Shown: piece after piece, positions 31,860-41,794 of the stretch
How the letters are laid out: each line of letters opens with the position of its first letter
How positions within the stretch are numbered: the first letter of the stretch is position 1
NCBI RefSeq assembly: GCF_000499845.2
Contig: NC_023758.2
Location: forward strand, 19,234,034 to 19,298,033
Direction: 5' to 3'
Length of the DNA: 64,000 nucleotides
Origin: Phaseolus vulgaris
Lineage: Eukaryota > Streptophyta > Magnoliopsida > Fabales > Fabaceae
Program-made: the position numbers and the translations under genes
Notes under the pieces: model-generated
What the model saw: only the letters and a program-made list of their open reading frames with translations
Database searches by the model: none
Told to the model about the DNA's origin: nothing

Positions 31860-34240
31860 ATACTAGAATGTATTTTTTTTTTTGTTTAACTAGGAAGGAG
31901 GGTTATGCGAGAAAGAAACATTGAAAGAACATATGAATTGTTATAAACTTTTTAATATTTAAGTTCATATATTACAAATAGATTTTGTCAATAAATTCAT
32001 TTATCTACTATTTCATTTTGTTAGAATGAAAGATTAAGTTTAGCATATTTTTTTTCTTTTATAGATTTCCTCCAGATTTGTTGGCAATGTTGATGACATA
32101 ATGTTTTGTCCTGCATAATCATAAAGTAAATGACTTATATAGTTTGAGGCCTCAATTATCATATAGTGTGAGTTTTTTTTTCTTGTTTCCTACACACTCT
32201 TAATAATATTACTTATTATTTTATTATATATTTTTAACTTCAGTGATATAATATTAGTACATTTTTACATGACAGTATGCCATAACCCCAAGCAAGCTTC
32301 AATATAATAGAAAGTTATCCAACTTTTTTGACATTTTGGCCACATCCACGGATAGAGATGACAAAGTTTAACACCCCATAATTTACATATAACTATTACA
32401 ATAAAAGTTCTACCAGATTCTATATAAATTTGGAGTTTTTCAAAACATTCCTAATACATGATTATGATTTATAGAAATATAAATATTTACATATCCATAG
32501 CTTAAAATAAAACTCTGAAACCTCTAAGGCTCTCCTACACCTGTATGGTCATCTGCTTGTGTACATAGTACAGTCATCGCTGTTCAAACACAACACGAAA
32601 AGCAAGGGTAAGCTAGTGCAAAGAAAATCCATAACATAATTCATGGAAATATAACCAATTTAGACTAATAATTTATAAACATTTCTTTAAATGATTTCAT
32701 GTAAAATTTCAATATCAATTCCATCATTCATATAGACCACACATGGATCTATTTTCAATCATAATCATTGGATTTCATTTCAATCCCACTTCATCTTCCG
32801 GAAGACTCATTAAGTATACCCCTACCAGAGACTAACACCTGACCCAAAGATTACTAGCGAATCCAATAGAAAGGATCAGGGTAAGTTCAAACATCCAATA
32901 CCAAGTGTCTACAGTGGGACCCGGTGTGTATGAACTCCCTCTCGGCTTCTCACCACCTGATATCTTAGTCTACATGACTTAGATAATCAGTGAAGCCAGA
33001 GAATCTTCGTTAAACATAGGCTTTTTATACTTAATGTACCATCAAACAACAACTCATACATTATCCCAAATGTATGACATCAATTTCATACAATTTACAT
33101 CATTCATATATAATACATATCATTCAACCAGATAACATTTAAAAAATTTATACCATTCAAGAACTTTTCCAACATCAAAACAATATTTAACTTTCAAACT
33201 ATCAAAATATAATATTTATAAAGTTTAAATAATATATAAACAAACACACAATATATAAACAAATAACATCTCTGCAAGAGAAATTGAATATTGGGACCAC
33301 GTCTCTTCCACATACAGATCTTTTAGCCTAGGGTTCTATTAAAAATTAAATTTAGCTTCCCTTACCTCAATTGCTTGCTTTCCAAGCAACTTCTAGAATT
33401 TTATTTCCCACAATCTTGATAAGCTTCAAGATTTACAGGCCTAATGCAAGTTATCCAAACAGAACAAAAAATCAGTATATAATAGAATAAGTTGAGAGGG
33501 TTAAACTTTTCAACTGACCCCACCAAGATTGATGACTAAATCCTAAGGAAAAAACAGAGAACAAAGGATATTTAGAGTAAAAATGAACTTACTCTGTTTA
33601 AAAATCTGATCGGGTAGAAATGTTCCTTAACTCCTCAGCTACAACGTGGTATGATCAAATTCTAAAATAGATGAGGATTAGGAGAGAAAATTAAGAGAGA
33701 GGGAGAGAAGAGAATATGGAGAGAGAGAGAAGAAGAAAAATCAAAGAAAAAGGATATTGTGGTGGGAAGAATGGTTCTCTATTGGTTTTTAAAAAAGCAC
33801 TTTGTTACACAAAGTATTAGTTAAATTAGTGTTGTCTTTTCTTCATCTGAAACCTATTTTTCTTCATATTCTAACTTGTCATTACCTTTTGGTAAAATTT
33901 ATGATATTAACATAAATTATGATTTTAGGTTTTTGTTTCCACAGCACGTGATAAGAACTATCCTGTGACTGTTAACCTATGACAACCATAGGTAATTTAT
34001 AAATTTGCGGTTAAAGATAAACACTATTTTTTATTAGTAATTCTCACTTTCATAATTTAACAAGTTTATATTTTAATTATATTTTATCTTTTATCAAAAA
34101 ATGTTGCAGAAAAATGCCATCACACAGAAAATACGGTTCGGGTTACTCAGTCCAGTGCAAATTTTGTTGTGAGGATATGATAGATCGATATTTTCTTCCA
34201 CTTTTAGAAGGGTGAAAGTTGAAGACTATAAAAGAGACCG
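31860..34240. other. Non-coding interior of the Pack-CACTA
   Basis: About 2.4 kb of AT-rich DNA without a supported gene. 32360-33780 has a moderately complex, non-repetitive texture, possibly another captured or inserted sequence (a purine-rich GAGAGAGGGAGAGAAG run lies at 33680-33740). I cannot assign it. Confidence 0.4.
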
Positions 34241-34429
34241 ATTATGAGAGGATTAGTTGTATGACTTATGTAATTTAACTCTTTTAATTTGTTTACAATA
34301 TTTTAAATTGTGTAATATAATTTACCTTTATTATCTATACTATTGTTTTCTACAGGAAAAAAAATTAAAAAGTATAATAATAATAATAATACAAATAAAA
34401 TTAGTGATTGAAATATTGGTCGCTAAAGT

Positions 34430-34850
34430 TCTGAAACCAAACCTAGCAACTGAAATCAATTTGGTGGCTAAAAAGCCACTAAAAGAAAAATAGCGACCGA
34501 AACTGGTTTAGTCGCTACTCTCCACGAAAAACAAAATTAGCGACCGAAATATGTTCAGTCGTTGTCATGAGAAGTTAGCCACCAAATTAGCCGTTAAATT
34601 TTTCTTACCTACGTAACCTCTTTAGCGACCAAATACGGTGGTCGCTATTTTATATTATTTCAGCGACCGAATTAGCAACCAATTTTTTCATTAGGTTTTG
34701 GTTGCTAATTTGGTCACCTATGATTTTAGTGACCAAAATTTTCTGTAATCGAAAAATTCGGTCGCAAAATTGTGATCGACTAAAAAATGGTCGCTAAGTA
34801 GTTTGCGACTAGGGTTTTTGCTACCATTTGCATTCGATCGTTATTTCGGT
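34430..34850. repeat. Right subterminal repeats of the Pack-CACTA
   Basis: Dense GCGACCGAAAT / ATTTCGGTCGC motifs in both orientations (34487-34840), the mirror of the left array at 29740-30075. Confidence 0.8.
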
Positions 34851-34964
34851 CAGAACATGCTCTGAAAGGATGTTCTAGTAAGGTGTACATTATTATTGTT
34901 ATCATATAATGTTTTTTAATATTCATTGATTAGTTTTAATTTGGTGATGTTATTTTGCAAGCAA

Positions 34965-35850
34965 ATTTTAAAATTCCTAATGTGGAACCGCTTCAATCAA
35001 AGATTATATCCAATATCATACTTAAATTTCATTAGTTTAAGTCAAGACTGACGACGAAATATATTTTTGGCAAGCTTAAAGGCGAAAATCCTTGTTTAAA
35101 GTACAAACATATTGATGAAGAGACATGACGTCTTTTTGTTCAAAGTCGTGAAAATGAAGCTTGGAAGATAAGTGAAGTTACTTAACTATTTTTATTTATA
35201 TAACATTAATAAGTTAATATTATTTAATTCACTTTGTTTATTTCATTTATGACAGGATTGTCGAAAGAAAGCTCTAGACATAACTTTAAAGAATGTTACC
35301 CCGCACATACTGTATCGTTCGGGGTATCGAAAGCTAGAGAAATCACCGATGGAGGAAAAGGTGCAATCCAGACAGGGAACTAGGTCTGAGATTGATTTAG
35401 GGGTCACTACTCCTCAAACACCACCTTTGTGCCATGTTAAAATGGAATAGGGCTCGAATTAAAAAGTCGGGTGCACCAAGTTCTGAGCAATTAAGGGTTA
35501 TCATCAACAAAATTGTAAGTTATTTTTAGCCTATTTTGCATTTATTTTAAAGCATTAATTACATTTAAAACTGATATGATTTTGGTCTCTTGCAGGATTC
35601 CTTGAGCTCCCAAGGTAATTTTGTTCCTGAAGGTCGTCACGATATCCTGGTTGAAGCAATTGGATGACCTGATCATTGTGGTCGTGTTCGTGCAGTTGGA
35701 CAAGGGGTTGGACTTAAACTATATTTTGGAGTTTCACAATGACACTCATCCTCCTCCCCCCAAGAGACCAAAGCAAAAATGACGAGTAAGATACGTCAAG
35801 AGTTAATGGAGGAGATGAGAAAGGAGACTGATCGGTTGCGGCTAAAGTTG
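34965..35850 (+). pseudogene. Second CACTA gene (Transposase_24 / En-Spm TNPA-type), decayed
   Basis: Exon-like pieces read IFGKLKGENPCLKYKHIDEE and RLFVQSRENEAWK (35060-35170), CRKKALDITLKNVTPHILYR and GYRKLEKSPMEEKVQSRQGT (35260-35390), WNRARIKKSGAPSSEQLRVI (35440-35510) and DSLSSQGNFVPEGRHDILVE with GRVRAVGQGVGLKLYFG (35600-35730). This is the conserved order of the plant Transposase_24 family encoded by CACTA elements alongside TNP2. Stops and frame changes are frequent. It probably belongs to the outer CACTA element that starts at 27614. Confidence 0.75.
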
Positions 35851-36308
35851 CGACAAGAGTACCTATATCTCCATTTACTTTATGTTAAATTATTATTAAT
35901 TATGCTTTAACTAATAACTCGTAGGATTTTTAATGGAGTTTGTCTCACTAAGGAGAAGAAATGTGTATGGATTCTTAGATCCTGCATATACTAATCCCAT
36001 TGGAACAAAGACAAATGAAACCACTCTTCACAATGTTTTTCCCATACCTTTGTTCATGCGGAGGAGTTATAGCGTGAGGCTCGCGGGGCGGGAAGGATGC
36101 ACGGTGGAGGTCCGATGAGAGCCATTGGCGAAGACACGATGCGACGTGGTAAGGGACTTGGTGGAGATGCAGTGCGAAGCGGTGGAGGTCCAAATGAGAC
36201 GTGGCGCAAAGGGGTATTAGGGTTGCTTGCGGTGCAAGGGGTAATTTAAAGTAACTTGTTTGGTAATTCACCACAACAAGAATTAAGTAAAATTGAAGGA
36301 AGACATAG
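35851..36308. other. Spacer between CACTA remains and the first MULE
   Basis: Includes a GC-richer stretch (36065-36230, many GGTGGAGGTCC / GATGCG motifs) without a supported reading frame. It may be the right portion of the outer CACTA element. Confidence 0.4.
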
Positions 36309-36429
36309 TCAAAAGTGGGTTTATTGACCATGATGGGGTTATTTTTTTTTGGTTTTTACCAAAATGGTGTCCGTTTAAAAAAAATTATAAATTTAGGCAA
36401 GTCGTGCCTAATTGGGACGACTTTATATG

Positions 36430-36593
36430 CAGAAGTCATACCAATTAGGCACGACTTCTGCCCTGTCATACTGAAGTCATGCCAACTTGGCACGACTTCT
36501 GCCCCGTCATACTGAAGTCGTACCAACTTGGCACGACTTCTGCCCCGTCATACTGAAGTCGTGCCAACTTGGCACGACTTCTGCCACGTCATA
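36430..36593. repeat. 41-bp palindromic tandem repeats in the left TIR
   Basis: Four units start at 36430, 36471, 36512 and 36553, period 41. Each contains AAGTCGTGCCAACTTGGCAC followed by GACTTCTGCCCCGTCATACT. The first 25 bp of the unit form a near-perfect palindrome centred on CCAACTTGG. Confidence 0.9.
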
Positions 36594-36846
36594 TTTTTTT
36601 TAATTTTATTGTTTATATATTGGGTAGTAAGTTATGTAATTTTAAAAATTAATTTTATATATAATTTTTTAAGAGTGTTAGTTTTAAAGAACAAAAAATT
36701 GGATAATTGTGTATGGATTATGTTTGAATTGAATGAATAAATACATAGATAAAGAAAATGAATGTTCTAAGAGTGTTATGAAGGAATAAATACATAGATA
36801 AAGAAAATGAGGAAATTAATAATCAAACTTGAATTGAATTTTATTA

Positions 36847-37657
36847 TTAAGCTTGTTTGTGCGGACAATTGCTTTTATTGTAACCTTCCGTTCTACAATA
36901 TGAACAATTTTTTGGCTTATTTTGGAATTGAATCATCCATTTCGTTACGAATGCGTTGAGTGCTAGGTCTTCCTGGTTGATGTCGACGCATGATGGAGTC
37001 AGGTAAGAAATTTGGTCCCGTGTAAGTAGACCAATAATCTTGATTTCGAACTGGATTAAATTGGACCTCATAAGCCTTTAAAATATTATGCAGACTGTAT
37101 ACTGGGGCCACAAATGTCGTTACCCGTAAATGAAAAAATGAGCAAACAACAATTACATGTGAACAAGGCAGATGTAAAGCTTGAAATTCCCCACAATCAC
37201 ACCACCATTCATTTAATTTAACTGTGTATGTTATTGGGTAGCGTCGATGTTCGATAGTCAGCATATCTTGTACGTCAAAAACTGGATTTTCTCGGTCATA
37301 TCTTTGCACATGGCACATAGCAGATTGTGCTTCATTCTTTCGTAGCAGAGCGACTATATCATCTGGGAATTGATGTTCGGCTCGCAACATGCATTGTATT
37401 TTGGTCGCTCGTTCAACAAACCAAGCATTTGTTCTTTCAAATATGGTCTTAACCAAAGCACAAATCGGTAAGGATCGGGACCCTTTCAAAACGGAGTTGA
37501 TGCTTTCAGCAAGATTTGTTGTCATATGCCCGTACCTCTTGCCCCCGTCATAGGCTTGTGTCCATTTTTCCAATGGTATTTGATCAATCCAAGAGACTGC
37601 CTGTGGAAATTCTGCTCGCATAGCTGATAACTTTGCTTGTAGAGTTGGCTGCTTCAT
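36847..37657 (-). pseudogene. MULE transposase C-terminal half with SWIM zinc finger
   Basis: From 37657: MKQPTLQAKLSAMRAEFPQA, WTQAYDGGKRYGHMTTNLAE (the end of the MULE core with the conserved TTN.AES block), a linker, then a SWIM-type zinc finger (WWCDCGEFQALHLPCSHVI, CxC..CxH). The frame stops at 36917. In a neighbouring frame it continues to a C-terminal zinc knuckle (CSYCRTEGYNKSNC) in which the expected histidine is Tyr, so there is one late frameshift. The N-terminal region with the catalytic aspartates is absent, which implies an internal deletion towards 38550. The SWIM finger suggests this MULE subgroup; the exact subfamily was not determined. Confidence 0.88.
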
Positions 37658-37769
37658 TTCATAACTTGTAAGAATTTCAAAAAAGGTATTAAAGAAAAAT
37701 GTTGTGAAATGTTTGAAGTGTGTGATTGAAGTTAAGAAATTTTACCCATGTTGATTAGTTTCCGCTTTA

Positions 37770-38080
37770 AGTCAACATTTTTAAAAATTATATATAATAA
37801 TGATTAATAGAAATTAAGTAATACGAAAAAATATTTTTACAGATTCTTAAAACATTAACCATATATAAAATTATATATAATAATGATTGATAGAAATTAA
37901 GTAATACGAAAAAATATTTTTACAGATTCTTAAAACATTAAATATTAAATAAAATTAGACACACCTATTTTTATTACCATATAAAATTATATATAATAAT
38001 GATTGATAGAAATTAACTAATACGAAAAAATAAATTATATATAATAATGATTGATAGAAATTAAATTATACACTCTGAAG
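37770..38080. repeat. AT-rich tandem repeats inside MULE 1
   Basis: Four copies of a block containing TATATAATAATGATTGATAG followed by AAATTAAGTAATACGAAAAA lie at about 37788, 37869, 37986 and 38036, with variable-length spacers including TTTTTACAGATTCTTAAAAC. The repeats fill the gap where the N-terminal part of the transposase would be. Confidence 0.75.
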
Positions 38081-38552
38081 TCTTTTGCCAAACCACCTTG
38101 TTGGGAAACGAAGCCGGAGAAAGAAATCTTATCACCAACTACATATGAAATCTATTTGTGGACATTGTTTTGAAGAAATCCATCTTCCAGTTTAATATAT
38201 AAATATATAGACTTCTACACTGTAGAACCTACGTGTGGGCACTGTAGCTGAGTTCGTAGTCTTCATAATATATACGGTAAGTTCCCAACCAGAAAATTAT
38301 ATTTATTTTATAGTTTAATTTATGAAAACTGTTATAGAATTTTTTTTCTACTTTTTACAATAATAATCAATTATTATAGAAATCTTGTTTGAAAACATAA
38401 TAATCTGTGAATAGTATATATATAATTATTTTTTAATTATTTAATTATTTTAAAATAATTACGGTATTATTTGACTTATTTAAAATATATATAATTATTT
38501 ACAATTAATTAATTATTTGAAAATAATTACAGTAATTATAGAAGTATTTTTT

Positions 38553-40583
38553 ATGGCATCCAGCCGTCATCTACCTTGTGATATGTCTCTATTGCGCCTT
38601 CAAAATAAGCATGTTACTAAATTCATTTAGGAGGGTAACGAACGATTACTACAACCAAGACGACATGCCATTTGGGTTATTACCCACCTCCAATTTGTAG
38701 ATTCTCGAGTCATTCATATGATAACTGTAGCTGGATTTGGACATCTACTAAGCATTCCCTCTATCGACATTAACCATCACTTGATCACTGCACTAGTTGA
38801 GAGATGGAGATTAGAGACCCATACTTTTCATTTTCCACTTGGAGAGTCCACAATCACATTACAAGATGTGGCTCTACAATTAGGTCTTTTCATCGATGGT
38901 CAACCTGTCACTGGATTCACAAGTGGGGACATGGTTGAAGCGTCCCAATACTTGTTAGGGTCCATCCCTCCCCCGAATGTAATTAAAGGGAACACCATAA
39001 AATTATCATGGTTGAACAACAACTTTCAGCAATTGCCGGCTGATGCTACAGACGATGTCATTGCTCAACATGCTAGAGCACATATTCTTTCATTAATTGG
39101 GAGTTTGTTAATGCCAGACACATCAGCAGGCAGAGTACATCTAATGTATATGTTATTATTAGCTGACTTGACCCATGTCGCCACTTATAGTTGGGGTTCA
39201 GCTGTGTTGGCGTATCTTTATCGTGCATTAGATCATGGAATTGACTATCACCAAAACAACATAGGAGGTTGTATGCTACTATTGCAGTGTTGGGCCTGGG
39301 AACGGATTAAAACCCTTTCCCCAATAATTGAGTCATTAACTCCTGAGGACATTGTCGCCGGACATGGTTTTCCACTAGCCAAAAGGTATATTTTGATATT
39401 TAATGTCTCATCTATGCAAATGAAGTTCGATGTCCAATGTTAACAAATTTGTTATTTATACAAGGTGGTCTCGTACATCGTCACAAAGGTACGACCCACC
39501 TACGAGGACAATTAGTTTGATAAGGAAGACAATTGATAATTTACAGTCAAAAAAGGTTCGTAAAAACATCAATTTATATTCTGAATCCAATGTTTTAAGT
39601 ATATATTTTGTCAAATACTAATAATGTCAAGTATTTTGCAGTTCTTGTGGACTCCATACAGCAGGCCAGACGTCGTTGTATTAATCACTGCTGAGGTTTC
39701 TCCAGTTAGTAGGGCAGTTGTTCCCCTTATTTGTTTTGCCACTGTTGAATTTCACCAAGCTGACCGGGTTATGCGACAATTTGGTTTTCGACAAGGTATT
39801 CCATCAGAGCCACAAAACTTAGATGAGTTGCACAAAGAAGATATGAGGGGCAAAACATACAGATACTGGCCGGAATACCATCAACGGTGGATAGTAATGT
39901 GGACTGATAGACATAATCATCTAATACAAGACATTCAGTTTAATGGTAATGGTCATTTGCATGATTCCACAACATACATGCAGTGGTACATTAACCATAC
40001 TATTCGTTACATATCGGCTCAGGAATCGTCGTCTGACGAAGATGTAAGTTAATTCATATTCATGCCTTTTATTTTTAACAATAACAACATGTTTATAATG
40101 AAGTTAACAATTGTTTTTTAACAGTATGACATGCCACAGGAGCCCATGGAACCGGAACCGCAACCACAACCGCCTTCGCATCCGACTTATCACCCTTCAA
40201 GGTTTCCTTATGGTCATGATTTTGATGTTGGTCAATCCAGTTATTTGGGTCTTCCACAACCATCCACATCCACACACATGGATCATCTTCGCCACCTCTC
40301 ACTTCATTCTCCACACCATCAGATTCCTTTCACGTATAACTTTTTACCTTCTCCTTCAGGTACTTTTTCCACTCCACCAAATATATTTGGAACTTCGGCA
40401 TTCACCCCTCTTTCTGCATATAATCCAACATCATCCATGCACTATCGACCCACAATGTCATCACCAGCATCTCATAATGAAGCCAATAACAACGATGATG
40501 AACATGTCGTTGATGATCCTCTTCCACGAAGACCTCGGCAACAAATACGAAGACCACATTGTGTCACGTCTTCCCATAAATAA
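38553..40583 (+). pseudogene. Plant mobile domain (PMD) gene carried by MULE 1, one nonsense codon
   Basis: Four exons with consistent GT-AG sites and phases: 38553-39385, 39465-39555, 39642-40043, 40125-40583 (594 codons). PMD proteins (MAIN/MAIL1 family) act in plant nuclei in silencing and genome stability; related copies occur in transposons. Conserved blocks: PRRHAIWVITHLQFVDSRVI-like start, GFGHLLSIPS, LVERWRLETHTFHFPLGEST, ITLQDVALQLGLFIDGQPV, LLLADLTHVATYSWGSAVLA and LYRALDHG, LLQCWAWERI, FLWTPYSRPDV and QADRVMRQFGFRQGIP. The tail is rich in Pro, His, Gln and Ser. The single defect is a TAG in exon 1 (about codon 27) in FI*EGNERLL, where Trp is usual. Otherwise the frame is open, which suggests recent decay or past selection. 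Confidence 0.88.
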
Positions 40584-41000
40584 TTTACTTCTAGTTCAAC
40601 TTCATAGTTTTATTTTATATCTTGAAATGAATCTTACTAATTTGTTTAGTTCTAATTAAACTCTTATCATCATTACGTGTTCTGTAAAATCATTACTTCT
40701 CAAGCTATTTATTTTTGCAAATTCACAACAATAATTCTCTATTTATTTTCCAAATACAATAAATTTTCATTTATGTATTTATTTCCAAATTCAATAACAA
40801 TTTTCTTCACTTTTTAATTAATCAAATAATCAAGTTATTGCATTACATTACCGTCAAACATGATCCATACACGATTATCCAATTTTTTGTTCCTTAAAAC
40901 TAACACTCTTAGAAAATTATGTATAAAATTAATTTTTAACATTACAGAACTTACTACCCAATATATAAACAATAAAATTAAAAAAAAAATTATGACGGGG

Positions 41001-41123
41001 CAGAAGTCGTGCCAAGTTGGCACGACTTCAGTATGACAGGGCAGAAGTCGTGCAAAGTTGGTACAACTTTAGTATGACATGGCAGAAGTCGTGCCTAATT
41101 GGTACGACTTATGCATATGAAGT
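41001..41123. repeat. 41-bp palindromic tandem repeats in the right TIR
   Basis: Three units start at 41001, 41042 and 41083 with the same 41-bp period and the inverted sequence of the left array. The left TIR has one more unit, which explains most of the length difference between the two TIRs. Confidence 0.88.
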
Positions 41124-41233
41124 CGTCCCAATTAGGCACGACTTGCCTAAATTTATAATTTTTTTTAAACGGACACCATTTTGGTAAAAACAAAAAAATA
41201 TAACCCCATCATGGTCAATAAACCTTAAAAGTG

Positions 41234-41726
41234 TTTGTAAGATTCGTACGTCAAGTGGGGGTGCCTTGTAGAGTTTCGTTTAGCCATTAATAATTCACCA
41301 GGCTCAAATTTTTTACTTAGCTTTAATCTTACATCTATTCATTTCATAGTTCTCCAGTCCTTAACTATCATTAATTTCTCCCTCCGTTACTTATATTTAA
41401 TTTAAGGTTTTTCACACTCATTAAAAAATAATAATAAGTAAGTTAATGAATATGGTTTATTAAATGTTTTTACATTTTCATTTCATATTTTGAATATACT
41501 GAATATATTTATTTATTTTTATCTAATTGTTACTGTATAGAGTACTGTAATACGCAATAGGATACATCAGTGGAAAAACAAATGCAGATCACTTATTTAT
41601 TTTTATTTGTTTAGTCAAAGTATTTGGTTTAAAGAGTAAACATTAACAGTGACTTGTGGATAGTGCATCACTGTCAAACCTCCTATCTTAATGGAACACG
41701 TAAAAGATTACTTTGAAAGATATGCA

Positions 41727-41761
<35 letters not shown>

Positions 41762-41794
41762 GATATAATTGCTTAAACCAGACGTAAGAGAAAA
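41234..41794. other. Downstream region of the ZIP gene
   Basis: AT-rich, non-coding. It contains a compound (TG)n(TA)n microsatellite at 41727-41761 just downstream of the ZIP stop codon. Confidence 0.55.

Larger units (their letters stand above)
29711..34883 (+). mobile_element. Pack-CACTA element carrying NSA2 and polygalacturonase gene fragments
   Basis: The left terminus CACTACAAGAAAATAACG is a canonical CACTA end. The first 360 bp and the last 450 bp are packed with the subterminal motif (A)GCGACCGAAAT and its reverse complement ATTTCGGTCGCT. The right terminus is degenerate (TTCTAGTAAGG, compare TTCTTGTAGTG), so the end at 34883 is approximate and no clear 3-bp duplication can be shown. 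No transposase lies inside. Instead there are exon-intron pieces of two host genes in the same orientation. The element sits within the TNP2 gene of another CACTA element. Confidence 0.8.
36318..41224. mobile_element. Mutator-like element 1 (PMD-carrying MULE)
   Basis: A 4.9-kb element with terminal inverted repeats of about 410 bp (left, 36318-36727) and 371 bp (right, 40854-41224), both beginning GGTTTATTGACCATGATGGG at the outer end. The flanks TCAAAAGTG (36309-36317) and TTAAAAGTG (41225-41233) are a 9-bp target duplication with one mismatch, the size diagnostic for Mutator-like elements. Inside are a truncated MULE transposase on - and a four-exon plant mobile domain gene on +. The transposase lacks its catalytic half, so this copy is non-autonomous. 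Confidence 0.92.

Noticed and set aside
36430..36593. Regular 41-bp palindromic repeats resembling a CRISPR array
   Set aside because: There are no variable spacers, the units are contiguous, a mirrored array lies in the other TIR of a MULE, and the host is a plant.
40093..40659. Open frames overlapping the last PMD exon on both strands
   Set aside because: They are shadows of the Pro/His-rich PMD tail, which is supported by splice phase.
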